64,000 bases of DNA from Gemmata palustris (GTDB lineage Bacteria > Planctomycetota > Planctomycetia > Gemmatales > Gemmataceae): assembly GCF_017939745.1 (NCBI RefSeq), contig NZ_JAGKQQ010000001.1:5394001-5458000 (forward strand). The letters run 5' to 3'. Numbering within the stretch: the first letter of the stretch is position 1; every line of letters begins with the position of its first letter. The position numbers and the translations under genes are program-made. The notes beneath the pieces were generated by a model. It did not search any database. It had not been told where the DNA came from and was given only the letters and a program-made list of their open reading frames with translations. Shown piece after piece: positions 42,645 to 51,948 of the stretch.

Positions 42645-45188
42645 TCAGTCCAGGTACACGAACTCGTTGGCGTTCAGGCACAGCAGGCAGTATTGCGTAA
42701 GGGCCTTGAAGTCATCGAGTTTGTGCTTATCCTTCAGGTTCTGGATGAACGCCACGTCGGTCTTGATCTCGTCCGGGGTCGGCACGCGGCCGGTCGTGAG
42801 GCGGATGGCCCGCGCGACCTGGGCCGGCGCGTCGGCGGCGTCCTTCTGGAGGCGCTTCGCGAAGAGTTCGGCCTGTTCGTTGGCGAACTCGCCGTTGAGC
42901 AGCCCGAGCGACTGCGTGGGCACGGTGGTCACGTACCGCACCGGGCAACTCGAGTCCGGGTCCGGCTGGTCGAAGCCGACCAACACCGGCACGCGGAGCG
43001 AGCGCTTGATGTGCGCGTACACGCTGCGCCGGTTCGCCTCCGCCGGAGCCGAGGTCGGCCAGCCCTGGCCGGGCACCGACTGCCCCGCGAGCACCTCTTT
43101 CGGGATCTTCGGGTACGTGCTCGGCCCGTACTGCTTCAGGTTCAGCGAGCCACTGACGGTGAGGATCGAGTCGCGCACTTCCTCACCCGAGAGGCGCCGC
43201 ATGTTGAACCGCCACAGGAGCGCGTTCGACGGGTCGGCCTTGAGGTTGTCGGCGTCCGCGGTGGCGGAGAGCTGGTACGCACTCGACGTCATGATGAGTT
43301 TGTGCAGGCTCTTCAGCTTCCAGTTACCCGCCATGAACTCGGCCGACAGCCAGTCGAGCAGTTCCGGGTGCGTCGAGACTTCTCCGAGCTTGCCGAAATC
43401 GTTCGCAGAGGGCACGATCCCGCGCCCGAAGTGGTACTGCCACACGCGGTTCACGAACACGCGAGCGGTGAACGGGTTGTCCTTGTTCGCGATCCAGTCC
43501 GCGAGCACGGTGCGCCGACCGCTCGATTTCATGCCCGCACGCGGTGCCGGGATGGTCGGTTCGGGCAGCCCGAGCACCTCCGGGAACCCGGGCTGCACTT
43601 CCTTGCCCGGGGCGTGCGGCGACCCGCGCACGAGCAGGTGCGTGACCGGCGGCTTGCGGTCGCAGTTGTTGACCGACAGCGCGAGCTGCTGACCGGCCGG
43701 CGAGGTGCGCCGTTCCAGCCCGATGCGCTCGCTCCGGAGCGCGGTGTAATCTTCCTTCACCTTGCCCTTGAGCGCCGGGATCACCTTCGTCGCGATCACG
43801 GTCGGCCGGTCGAGCCCCTCCGAGGCGCGCTGGTCCTCGGCCGGGAGCGTCTTGATGAACTCGTCCTCGATCGCCTCCATCGCCTTTCGGATCGCAGCGA
43901 CGCGGGCCTCGCGCTTCTTCAGGTCTTCTTCGTACTTCTGGCGCTGGTCCGGCGGGGTGATGTCGGTGAGGTTGAACGCGGACCGCACGTCGCGGTTCTC
44001 GGAGTACGGCTTGATGTCCCGGAAGAACGCGACGAACTTGTAATAATCCGTTTGCGGGATCGGGTCGGCCTTGTGGTCGTGGCACCGGGCGCAGTTGAAC
44101 GTGGTGCCGAGGAACGCCTGCCCCGCGGTGGCGACGAGGTCGTCGTACCCGTCGAAGACGGCTTGCAGCGGGTCGGCCGGTTCGTCGTCCCAGATCCCGA
44201 GCCGGTAGAACCCGGTGGCGACGACCGCGTCCGGGTTGTAGCCCGGGATCTCGTCCCCCGCGAGCTGCTCCTTCACGAACTGGTCGTAGGGCTTGTCGTC
44301 GTTGAAGCTCTTGATGACGTAGTCGCGGTAGCGCCAGGCGTAGGGTTTGGGGCCGTCGCGCTCGTAACCGTTCGTCTCCGCGAACCGGACTACGTCGAGC
44401 CAGTGCCGGCCCCACTTCTCGCCGTAGTGCGGGGATGCGAGCAACTTGTCGATGAGCTTTTCGTAGGCGTCCGCGGACTTGTCGTTCACGAACGCATCAA
44501 CTTCCTCGGGGGTTGGAGGAAGGCCGGTGAGGTCGTAGTACGCGCGGCGAATCAGTGCGGCGCGCTCCGCGGGCTTGACGGGTTTGAGGCCCTTCGCTTC
44601 CAGTTTGGCGAGCACGAACGCATCGATCGGCGTCTTCGCCCACGCCCCGTCCTTGACGTTCGGAACGGCCGGGCGCTTGACCGGCTGGTACGCCCAGTAC
44701 TTCTTCGATTCCTCGGTGATAACGCTCTTTTTGACGACCTCGGCGCCCAAGCGGTCGGCCGGGACCGGCAGCCCGTCCTTCACCCATTTTTCGAGCGTCG
44801 CGATGTCCTTGTCCGGCATCTTGCCCTTCGGGGGCATCCGGTGTTGGTCGTCCTTGTAGTGGATCATCTTGACGAACAGGCTCTCGGCCGGTTTCGCGAG
44901 GTCCACGGCCGGGCCGCTCTCGCCGCCCGTGAGGACGCCCTTGCGCGTCGCGAGGTTGAACTCGCCCTTGATCTTCTCCGGGTCCGCGCCGTGGCACTTC
45001 AGGCAGTGCTGTTGAAGCACCGGAAGCACCTCTTTCTCGTAGAAGGTGACCTGCGCCGCGGTGAACTTCGGCGGGTCGCCTTTCTCGTCGGCCGCCGGCG
45101 ACCGGTTCGGCGCCAGCGCGCCGAGCGCCACAACGCCCGCCGCGAGAGCGACGAGGGCCAGAACGTGCGGGAAACGGATCGGGGTCAT
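42645..45188 (-). CDS. PSCyt1-PSCyt2-PSD1 (DUF1549/DUF1553) cytochrome protein
   Basis: 847 residues from ATG 45188, which overlaps the stop of the PIN gene (ATGA). A signal peptide covers residues 1-32 (VLALVALAAGVVALGALA). A heme-binding motif is in LQQHCLKCHG (CxxCH). DUF1549 contains RRAYYDLTGLPPTPEEVDAF and a second heme place TTFNCARCHDHK. DUF1553 runs from DWIANKDNPFTARVFVNRVW through WQYHFGRGIVPSANDFGKLG to the end. These planctomycete proteins are exported multi-heme cytochromes thought to serve electron transfer or polymer breakdown; the exact task is unproven. It belongs with the DUF1501 gene downstream. Confidence 0.95.
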   Translation of the reverse strand: MTPIRFPHVLALVALAAGVVALGALAPNRSPAADEKGDPPKFTAAQVTFYEKEVLPVLQQHCLKCHGADPEKIKGEFNLATRKGVLTGGESGPAVDLAKPAESLFVKMIHYKDDQHRMPPKGKMPDKDIATLEKWVKDGLPVPADRLGAEVVKKSVITEESKKYWAYQPVKRPAVPNVKDGAWAKTPIDAFVLAKLEAKGLKPVKPAERAALIRRAYYDLTGLPPTPEEVDAFVNDKSADAYEKLIDKLLASPHYGEKWGRHWLDVVRFAETNGYERDGPKPYAWRYRDYVIKSFNDDKPYDQFVKEQLAGDEIPGYNPDAVVATGFYRLGIWDDEPADPLQAVFDGYDDLVATAGQAFLGTTFNCARCHDHKADPIPQTDYYKFVAFFRDIKPYSENRDVRSAFNLTDITPPDQRQKYEEDLKKREARVAAIRKAMEAIEDEFIKTLPAEDQRASEGLDRPTVIATKVIPALKGKVKEDYTALRSERIGLERRTSPAGQQLALSVNNCDRKPPVTHLLVRGSPHAPGKEVQPGFPEVLGLPEPTIPAPRAGMKSSGRRTVLADWIANKDNPFTARVFVNRVWQYHFGRGIVPSANDFGKLGEVSTHPELLDWLSAEFMAGNWKLKSLHKLIMTSSAYQLSATADADNLKADPSNALLWRFNMRRLSGEEVRDSILTVSGSLNLKQYGPSTYPKIPKEVLAGQSVPGQGWPTSAPAEANRRSVYAHIKRSLRVPVLVGFDQPDPDSSCPVRYVTTVPTQSLGLLNGEFANEQAELFAKRLQKDAADAPAQVARAIRLTTGRVPTPDEIKTDVAFIQNLKDKHKLDDFKALTQYCLLCLNANEFVYLD

Positions 45189-45667
45189 GGCGTGGGTCCG
45201 GGCGGCGGGGATTGTACGGTGGGCGGGGACTGCTGTTGAAGCCATTCGTCCGGGGTTAGTACCGGGGCCGTTAACTTGCCCCGGAAGTGTTTCGCGTTCC
45301 AGGTCACGAGCGCGGTCGCGGCCGGCGCGAACTTGGCGACCTGGACCGCCATCACTGCGTCGCCCAACGACATCTGCTGGGCGATTTGGGCGACTACTTC
45401 GTCGAACGAACAACCGGCGTACTCCGGTGTGGTCGCGGGATCAGGTACCAGTTTCAGGCAGTACCGAACCAGCAGAATCGTTGGTAACTTCGCGATCGCC
45501 GCAACGGGCGTGTTGTAGCTCCGCTTACCGACAACTTCGAGGAGCCCCTGCGTCGTAATTCGGCAGTCGATTCCGTTCGCCGCGAGGTAATCCAAGAACC
45601 GGCGGTTTACTGCATAGTTCGGATCGTTGGGGTACGCCAGATCGACGATCAACACGTCCGCGTCCAG
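45185..45667 (-). CDS. PIN-domain toxin (VapC-like) with probable CTG start
   Basis: 160 residues if CTG 45667 starts the gene. The frame reads LDADVLIVDLAYPNDPN, the usual PIN N-terminus with the first catalytic Asp. The only standard start in reach, GTG 45655, would remove that Asp (it would begin VLIVDL). GGTGAGGGG lies 8 bases before CTG, the right distance, whereas the GTG is 20 bases away. Later PIN blocks are MSLGDAVMAVQVAKFAPAAT and LVTWNAKHFRGKL. PIN proteins are Mg-dependent RNases acting as toxins. The gene overlaps the upstream antitoxin gene and, by ATGA, the downstream cytochrome gene. Confidence 0.8.
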   Translation of the reverse strand: MDADVLIVDLAYPNDPNYAVNRRFLDYLAANGIDCRITTQGLLEVVGKRSYNTPVAAIAKLPTILLVRYCLKLVPDPATTPEYAGCSFDEVVAQIAQQMSLGDAVMAVQVAKFAPAATALVTWNAKHFRGKLTAPVLTPDEWLQQQSPPTVQSPPPGPTP

Positions 45668-45939
45668 AACGATCGCCCCTCACCTCGGCGCTGGCGCAAG
45701 TAGTCGTCGAACGTCGGCGGGTCCGGCGGGGTCGAGCGGTTCGCGCGCATGAACTCGACCCAAACTTCTTCCTCTTCGGCCGTGAGCGGGCGCGCCGGGG
45801 TCGGCGCGCCCGCGCGCGGGCCGGGGTACCCGTGGTCGGGCAGTTCCACGGTCACCTTCGTTCCGGTCGGCAAATCGACCGGAACGCTCGGCACGAACGT
45901 TTTGCCATCGAAAACGACTTCGATCGTCTTGAGCACCAT
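45649..45939 (-). CDS. Antitoxin-like protein upstream of PIN (AF2212/DUF104-like)
   Basis: 96 residues. The first 35 (MVLKTIEVVFDGKTFVPSVP and then LPTGTKVTVELP) match the small beta-strand DNA-binding fold of AF2212/PG0164-type antitoxins, which pair with PIN toxins. The middle is Pro-rich and the end contains EEEEVWVEFMRANRSTPPDP. The gene overlaps the PIN gene by 19 bases if CTG is used there. It very likely neutralises the PIN toxin and may repress the pair. It lies 35 bases before the end of the ThuA fusion gene. Confidence 0.8.
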   Translation of the reverse strand: MVLKTIEVVFDGKTFVPSVPVDLPTGTKVTVELPDHGYPGPRAGAPTPARPLTAEEEEVWVEFMRANRSTPPDPPTFDDYLRQRRGEGRSFWTRTC

Positions 45940-45973
45940 AGTACCCCCGGTGCGGATACCGGCATTTTAGCAC

Positions 45974-48900
45974 TTACGGCGTTTCCACGGTAATCGCCAT
46001 CACGATGGGCGCCGTGCGGTCCGGTCCCTTCACCAGCTCGATCGTCTTCACGACCGCGTCCGGGCGCTTCGTCGTCACCGTGAGGTAGCGCACCTGCTGT
46101 TGCCGGAGGGCGAACGCGAACTTGGATTCCGGCACGTCCACCTTGCGGATGTAGTCCGCGATGTGGACCGCGTTCTTCAGCTCGTGGTCCTCGGTTTTGC
46201 CGTCCTCGTAGGTGAGCCGGACGATCATGCTCACCGTCTTCTCGTTGTCGTAGGGGGCCGCCCACCCGCCGATCCCACCGAGGATGTGAATCGCCTTCGC
46301 CTTACCGTTGAACGGCAGGCTCACGCTCTTCGGCATCTTCGGCGGGAGCCCCCCGTTGGGACTGCGGAGCATCACCACGTTCTTGACCTTGTCCTTTTGC
46401 GGGTCCACCAGCACGAACGGCACCTCGCCCACGGTCTTCGGCTTCCAGTCCGGGAAGATGAGGCGCCCGGTGGTGTCCTCTTCGTCGAAGAACATCCCCT
46501 TCGTAGAAACGATCGTCGCCACCCGGTCCAACGGAAGCGGGACGTATTTCCCCTTCTGCCCCAGGAACTCCAGCAGGTCCGTGAGTTCCTCCGGCTTCAT
46601 GATCTTCTCAAAGCCCTCGGGCATGAGCGACTTGTCCGTTTCCTTGATGCTCACGATGTCGGCCTTCGCGAGCGCGTGGCGCTTGGCCTCGGCGTCGATG
46701 ATTTCGGTGGTCGTGCCGGTTTGTGCTCCGAGGATGCCGAGAACGGTCCGGTCGTCGCTCGTCGTCACGCGGTACAGTTTGAAGTTCCCCTCCACGCTGC
46801 GCGACGGGTCGAGGATCGCGATGGCGAGTTCTTCCTTCGGGTGAACGCCGAACCCGGTGAGGTCGGGTCCGATCGCGGTCCCCTCGGCGCCGTGCTTGTG
46901 GCACTTCGAGCAATGGGCGATGAACATCTTCTTCCCGTTCTCCACGTTGCCGGTCTTCGCGAGAACGGACTTCAGTTCCTCGATCACCTTCTGCCGGTCC
47001 GGGCTGGGCAACCCACCTCCGAGCGCGAGCAACTTGCGGGCACGCTCGCCGATCTCCTTGTCCGGGTGCGAGGCGAGGGCCGTGCGCTGGTCGAGCGCGA
47101 GCGCGTCGAACCGCAGTGCCCCCTTCTCGACCGCGTCGAGGAACGTCTTGGTGGAATCGGCCTTCGCGAGCACGAGTTGCAGCGCGACGGGGCGCGCTGC
47201 GGGCGGCAGGTCCTTCAGCTTCGCGACGATCGCGGAGCCGATGCCCTTCGCCTTAGATTGCGAAAGCGCTTCAAAGATTCCGCTCGCGAGTGCCGGCGAC
47301 ACATCCGGCGTGACGGCCGCGAGCACCTGATTGGCCGCGTCGTCACTCGTGGGCTGGAACTCGATGACCTGCTGCGCGGCGCTGATGCGGTCACCGTCCT
47401 TCGCGTTCGCGTCGGCGAGTGTGGCGAACGCGGCCTTAGTAACCTCTGCGAGTTGGGCCTCGATACCCTTTACGCCCCACGTCGAAGCGAGTTTAAGAAA
47501 CTTCCCTCGCGCCTCGGCGGGCAACCGCGGCAGAAGCGTGGGAACTGCTTTCAGCGTTGCCGCGGAGAGTTTCGGGGCTTTACCATTCGGCCAACCGGCG
47601 GCCAAACCTGTGAAGATGGCAGTTACGATGTTTGGCGAACCGCGTGGTGATTCAACGATCGCGACAAGGAACTGAGCCAGATCGTCATCCCCACCGCTCA
47701 GCGCGTAATGTTTGGCGAGGAATTCAATCGCGGTCAGCCCGGCAGGGGTCGGAGCGAGCGGCTTGCTCTCGATGGTGACGGCCACAGCGAGAACCCGACC
47801 TGGCCGGCCGGCCGCAGCCGCGAGCAAAGCCTGGGTAATGGCCGGGTCATTTTCACGACCGGTAACCAACTCGTGTGCGAGGGCCCAGCCGAGCGCGTCG
47901 TGGGGTAGGGGTAGGACGGCCGCGGGTAACTCCGCCGCGGCCATCGCAGCGGCAAGTCGAACGGACGGGTTACGCTCCTCCAGCCAGCTTAATTGTTTTG
48001 CGATTGCACGTTCCGTATCGAACATCTTTCGAGGCAACACGTTGAGCGCGGCGCGACGAGCCGCAGACGACTTGTGATTAACTCCGAGAAGTAACGGGGC
48101 GATTTCCTCCTTCAGCGGGAGATTGCCGAGCGTCCACAACGCATGAACCGCGCCCGCGTTCAGACCAGTTTCGTCAACGGTCTTGTCCTCGATCAACTTC
48201 GTCAGCGCCGGGACTACATCATCCTTCCCTCGCTCCACCAACAACCGCTGGGCGTGCAGGCGCCACGTCATGTTCGGGTGCTTCAGCGCTTCGACCAGTT
48301 TTTCGGGCGTGGCGCCCTTCAGCGTGAACGGTTTCTCCTCTTTCGCCTTCGTGTAGACGACGCGGTAGATGCGGCCGTGCGTTTTGTCTCGCAGTTCTGT
48401 TTCGTAGGCGTTACCCCTACCGTTCTTGAAGCCGGCGGGCGTCGGGTTGTGCTGCACGATGAAGGCGTACCAGTCGATCACCCACATATGACCGTCCGGG
48501 CCGACCTGCGCATCAATCGGCGCGCACCACTCGTCGTCACTGGCGACGAGGTTCCAGCCGTACTTCGACCGGAAACTCGTGCCGGTCGGCTCGACAGTCA
48601 TAGTCGCCGTGAGGTGCCCCGTCGGTTCCGAGATGAACGCGGTGCGGTTCCAGTATTCGCGCGGGTACGTGCGGGCCGTGTAGATCGAGATGTTCGACGC
48701 GGCCGTGAACCCGCCGTGGAAGTCCACCTGCCGGACCTTATCGGTGATCGGCTCGATGTGGTTGTCGGCGGCGATGTTTTGCAGCACCGTCGGCGCGAGG
48801 CCCTTCACTTTCTCGTAGTAGCGGTTCGGGATCGGCATGTGAACGAACGGGCACCCGTTCGCGGTGCTGCCGAACAGTTCGCCGTTCTCGTCGAAGCACA

Positions 48901-50374
48901 GCCCCCAGGTGTTGTTGCTCGTGCTACGGAGGAATTCGAGCTTCGTGACCTTCAGCGGTTCGGTCGCTTTGCCGTCGGGGTTCGCTTCGACCTTGAAGCG
49001 GTAGAACCCCTGGCGGAAGTTCTGGCGCTCCCCGCCAACCGTGCCCACGAAGCCGGCGTAGCCGACCGAGCCGTACACCCAGTTATCAAAACCATAGTGC
49101 AGGTTGCTCGGCCCCGCGTGCGTGTCGCCGGTGCTCCACCCGCGGAACAGTTCCTGGCGGATATCGGCCTTGCCGTCGCCGTCGGTGTCCTTCAGGAACA
49201 GCGTGACCGGCGCCTGGTGAACGATCAGCCCGCCCGCGTAGGGCAGCACGCTCGACGCGATGCTGATCTTGTCCGCGAACGTCGTGACCTTGTCGCACGT
49301 GCCGTCGCCGTCCGTGTCTTCGCACATCACGATCTTGTCGCGGCCCTGGCCCGCGGGCTGCATTTCGTTCGGGTAGTCCACGGTAATCGACACGAACAGC
49401 CGCCCCTGTTCGTCCCAGGCCATCGCGATCGGCTTGCCGCCGAGTTCCTTCTCCGTGACGAACACCTTTAACTGGAAGTCCACAGGCGTGCTGATGTGCT
49501 TCATGCTCTCATCCACGGAGAGCGGCTTCTGCATCTTCGTCAGCGGTTCGCGGTTCCCACCGCGGGCCGGGTAGAACGGTACTTTTGCGTCAACGTACTC
49601 GAACGGCTTCACGTCCTTCGCGATCTTCGTCATCTCGGGCTTATCGAAACTGAGCGGCTCGACGTAAGTGCCCGCGAGCGCCGGGTCTTGTCCCACGGAC
49701 CAGCGGACGCCGCGCTCGAGCAGGTTGTGGAACCCGGGGTGGCTCCAGGTGCGCTGGTCGTGCCCCCACGCGGTGTAGAACACGCGCGCCTTGCCCTGCT
49801 CGCGGACCCACGTCCACGGCTCCTTCAACTCGCCCTCCGCGCGGACTTCCAAGACCGTGCGGCCCTTTTCGTTGTGCTTGGTGTGGACGTAGGTCTCGTC
49901 CCAACTCGAAAAGCTCTTGAAACCCTTCATGATCGCGTGATCGGCCTTCACGGTTTCCGTGCGGAACGTGCCCGTGCCGTGGCTGCGGAACTGCGCGCCG
50001 ACCAGATCGATGTACTTCGGCGAGTTGAGGAAGCAGTAGCTCGCGCAGTGGACCGGCACGAACCCCTTCCCGCTCTCCACGAACTCCAGCAGTGCCGTCT
50101 CCTGATCCGCGCTGATCTTGGTGTGGTTGGCGTAAATCATCAGCGCGTCGTAACCCGCGAGCGTCTTCGCGTTGAGGTCGTCGAGTTTGTCGGTGTACGT
50201 CAGGTCGATGCCGCGCTTCGCGAGCACCGGCTGCAATTGTTTGAAGCGGTCCGCGGGCCGGTGCCCGGCCGCATCGCCGAGGAACAGCACCTTGAGTTTC
50301 GGTGGCGCCTTGTCCGGTTGCGCGAACGCGGTCGCGCCAAAGGCAAGCGCGATCAGGGAGAGTAGGAATCGCAT
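45974..50374 (-). CDS. Exported ThuA / PVC-type dehydrogenase propeller / HEAT / cytochrome c fusion
   Basis: 1466 residues from ATG 50374, with a signal peptide (residues 1-19, LLSLIALAFGATAFAQ). Residues 22-235 form a ThuA-like domain (LKVLFLGDAAGHRPADRF, GYDALMIYANHTKIS, VPVHCASYCF, FYTAWGHDQRTWSHPGFHNL). Residues 285-640 form the PVC-type propeller (GKPIAMAWDEQGRLFVSITV, CEDTDGDGTCDKVT, GFDNWVYGSVG). Residues about 690-1080 are HEAT-like repeats. Heme is bound at CSKCH (residue 1155) with TAIGPDLTGFG. The C-terminal 180 residues look like an NPCBM-type sugar-binding domain. Such fusions are typical of planctomycete sugar catabolism. It opens the minus-strand run that ends with the DUF1501 gene. 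Confidence 0.92.
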   Translation of the reverse strand: MRFLLSLIALAFGATAFAQPDKAPPKLKVLFLGDAAGHRPADRFKQLQPVLAKRGIDLTYTDKLDDLNAKTLAGYDALMIYANHTKISADQETALLEFVESGKGFVPVHCASYCFLNSPKYIDLVGAQFRSHGTGTFRTETVKADHAIMKGFKSFSSWDETYVHTKHNEKGRTVLEVRAEGELKEPWTWVREQGKARVFYTAWGHDQRTWSHPGFHNLLERGVRWSVGQDPALAGTYVEPLSFDKPEMTKIAKDVKPFEYVDAKVPFYPARGGNREPLTKMQKPLSVDESMKHISTPVDFQLKVFVTEKELGGKPIAMAWDEQGRLFVSITVDYPNEMQPAGQGRDKIVMCEDTDGDGTCDKVTTFADKISIASSVLPYAGGLIVHQAPVTLFLKDTDGDGKADIRQELFRGWSTGDTHAGPSNLHYGFDNWVYGSVGYAGFVGTVGGERQNFRQGFYRFKVEANPDGKATEPLKVTKLEFLRSTSNNTWGLCFDENGELFGSTANGCPFVHMPIPNRYYEKVKGLAPTVLQNIAADNHIEPITDKVRQVDFHGGFTAASNISIYTARTYPREYWNRTAFISEPTGHLTATMTVEPTGTSFRSKYGWNLVASDDEWCAPIDAQVGPDGHMWVIDWYAFIVQHNPTPAGFKNGRGNAYETELRDKTHGRIYRVVYTKAKEEKPFTLKGATPEKLVEALKHPNMTWRLHAQRLLVERGKDDVVPALTKLIEDKTVDETGLNAGAVHALWTLGNLPLKEEIAPLLLGVNHKSSAARRAALNVLPRKMFDTERAIAKQLSWLEERNPSVRLAAAMAAAELPAAVLPLPHDALGWALAHELVTGRENDPAITQALLAAAAGRPGRVLAVAVTIESKPLAPTPAGLTAIEFLAKHYALSGGDDDLAQFLVAIVESPRGSPNIVTAIFTGLAAGWPNGKAPKLSAATLKAVPTLLPRLPAEARGKFLKLASTWGVKGIEAQLAEVTKAAFATLADANAKDGDRISAAQQVIEFQPTSDDAANQVLAAVTPDVSPALASGIFEALSQSKAKGIGSAIVAKLKDLPPAARPVALQLVLAKADSTKTFLDAVEKGALRFDALALDQRTALASHPDKEIGERARKLLALGGGLPSPDRQKVIEELKSVLAKTGNVENGKKMFIAHCSKCHKHGAEGTAIGPDLTGFGVHPKEELAIAILDPSRSVEGNFKLYRVTTSDDRTVLGILGAQTGTTTEIIDAEAKRHALAKADIVSIKETDKSLMPEGFEKIMKPEELTDLLEFLGQKGKYVPLPLDRVATIVSTKGMFFDEEDTTGRLIFPDWKPKTVGEVPFVLVDPQKDKVKNVVMLRSPNGGLPPKMPKSVSLPFNGKAKAIHILGGIGGWAAPYDNEKTVSMIVRLTYEDGKTEDHELKNAVHIADYIRKVDVPESKFAFALRQQQVRYLTVTTKRPDAVVKTIELVKGPDRTAPIVMAITVETP

Positions 50375-50399
50375 GGGCTGCTCCAAGCGGTGAGAAATC

Positions 50400-50562
50400 A
50401 GCCGCAGAAAACGCAGATGAAAACAGGATCAGAAAACGATTAGTTTAACTGAATACCGGGATGAGACAGGAGCACACCCAATCACCCCGCGGTTCGGTCC
50501 AAAACCTCTTCTCCTGATTCGTCTTCTGTTTGATCTGCGTTTATCTGCGTTTATCTGCGGCT
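50400..50562. repeat. Dispersed CGCAGAT-type inverted repeat (family F), copy 2
   Basis: AGCCGCAGAAAACGCAGATG at 50400 and the inverted, tandem-rich text TCTGCGTTTATCTGCGTTTA near 50535 form the arms. It lies between the ROK gene and the ThuA fusion gene. Copy 1 is at 11062-11227. Confidence 0.7.
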
Positions 50563-50580
50563 ACTCTTGATCTTCCGTCT

Positions 50581-51747
50581 TCACACCAGTTCTGGGGCCA
50601 CGGCGTCCGTTAAGTGCTGGATGATGCCCGCGACGGCACCCTGTTGTTTGCTGCCCTTCGCTCGCACGATATTGCAATCCGCGAACGACGGCGGGAGCGC
50701 CCGCTCGCGGGCCTTCGACACGACCAAGTCGAACAGTGCCGCGTCGATCTCGAACAGCGGCGTGTGAATGAATACGGTCGCGGGGTTGAACAGGTTAATC
50801 ACGGCGGCGACGCCGACCGCAACGAACCCCGCGACCTCACGCAGTTCCGCACGCAGATCAACCGAGCCGGATTTCGCGAGTTCGACCACTTCGTCCACGG
50901 CGATCGTGCGCCCGAGTTTCTTGCTGGCGAGCCACGCGAGTGCGGAGTCACTGGCGACCGTTTCGAGGCACCCGGTGTTGCCGCACCCGCAGCGCCGACC
51001 GCCCTCGGACACCGCCGTGAAGTGCCCGATTTCGCCGGCCAGCCCCGAGCGCCCCTTCAGCAAGCGCCCACCACTCATGATGCCCAATCCGACGCCCGCG
51101 CCAACGTCCAAAAGCGCGAAATCGTCCATGCCCTTCGCCAGCCCGTAGTGCCGCTCCGCGAGGCACAGCGCGTGCGATTCCTGGAGCAGCGCGCACTCGA
51201 CGCCGAGCCGTTTGGCGAGGTCCGTGGCCGGGCAGTGGCCGTTCGTGATCGGCACGTTCGGCGACAGCACCCCGCACCCTTTGCGGTAGTCCACCAGCCC
51301 GGGCAGGCTCACGCCCAGGCCGAGCGTGGTGATGCCGGGGCGCGCGATGAGTTTTTTCGCTGCACTCTCTAATGCACGGAGAAGTTCGGGATACGTTGCG
51401 GGGGTGGGAACGGTCAGGGCATCGTCGTGGAGCGAACCGTCCAGGCCGGCAGAAGCGACCTCGCAGTGCCCCACATCAATCGTCACGCCGAGCACTTGTG
51501 CGGACGTGGTTGCGAGCCGGAGCTTGGGGGCGGGGCGCCCACGGGCGAGTTCGGTCGCGTCGGCCTCTTCGAGCAACCCGGCCTTTATTAAAGATGCAAC
51601 CGCCTTCGATACGGTAGGCGCACTCAGACCACTTTCGCGCGCCACTTCCGCGCGCGAAAGTGCGCCGCGCGACTGAATCACCCGCAGCACCTGTCGCTCG
51701 TTCAGTTTCCCGACCAGCGCCGGCCGAATGGTGGTGATCGCGGACAT
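50581..51747 (-). CDS. ROK-family transcriptional regulator or kinase (NagC/XylR type)
   Basis: 388 residues from ATG 51747, with AGGA 8 bases before. The N-terminal 75 residues are a winged helix (GKLNERQVLRVIQSRGALSR and AEVARESGLSAPTVSKAVAS). The ROK domain follows: VLGVTIDVGHCEVASAGLDG, LGLGVSLPGLVD, LLDVGAGVGLGIMSGGRLL, and the zinc-binding CGCGNTGCLETVAS. The winged helix marks it as a sugar-responsive repressor. The target and the sugar are unknown. It is upstream of the ThuA operon on the same strand, with a dispersed repeat between, so a regulatory link is possible but not shown. Confidence 0.9.
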   Translation of the reverse strand: MSAITTIRPALVGKLNERQVLRVIQSRGALSRAEVARESGLSAPTVSKAVASLIKAGLLEEADATELARGRPAPKLRLATTSAQVLGVTIDVGHCEVASAGLDGSLHDDALTVPTPATYPELLRALESAAKKLIARPGITTLGLGVSLPGLVDYRKGCGVLSPNVPITNGHCPATDLAKRLGVECALLQESHALCLAERHYGLAKGMDDFALLDVGAGVGLGIMSGGRLLKGRSGLAGEIGHFTAVSEGGRRCGCGNTGCLETVASDSALAWLASKKLGRTIAVDEVVELAKSGSVDLRAELREVAGFVAVGVAAVINLFNPATVFIHTPLFEIDAALFDLVVSKARERALPPSFADCNIVRAKGSKQQGAVAGIIQHLTDAVAPELV

Positions 51748-51948
51748 CAAGCGCATCCTGTCTTGGCGGTGTGAAATGACAGAATAAGCGGCGCGATCCG
51801 TTTTGTAAAGCAGTTTTAGTAAATCGAATTTAGAAACTCGAGATGCGCTCATTGGTGGGTGTTGTTTGCGCGCTGGTTTGGACCGAGAATCTCTGTTGAA
51901 ATCGCCGGCATTTGCGAATGGCTGGTGCGAGCCGACTGGCACTTCCTG
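51748..51948. other. Upstream region of the ROK gene
   Basis: No gene is supported between the ROK start and the repeat at 51949. An AT-richer segment around 51770-51845 (TTTTGTAAAGCAGTTTTAGT) is a candidate promoter region. It was not resolved further. Confidence 0.45.

Noticed and set aside
42504-45239. 911-residue open frame on the plus strand
   Set aside because: Antisense to the PSCyt1/PSD1 gene, which has full domain evidence.
50581-51747. Naming the ROK protein as the repressor of xylA
   Set aside because: xylA is about 28 kb away and no matching operator was seen.
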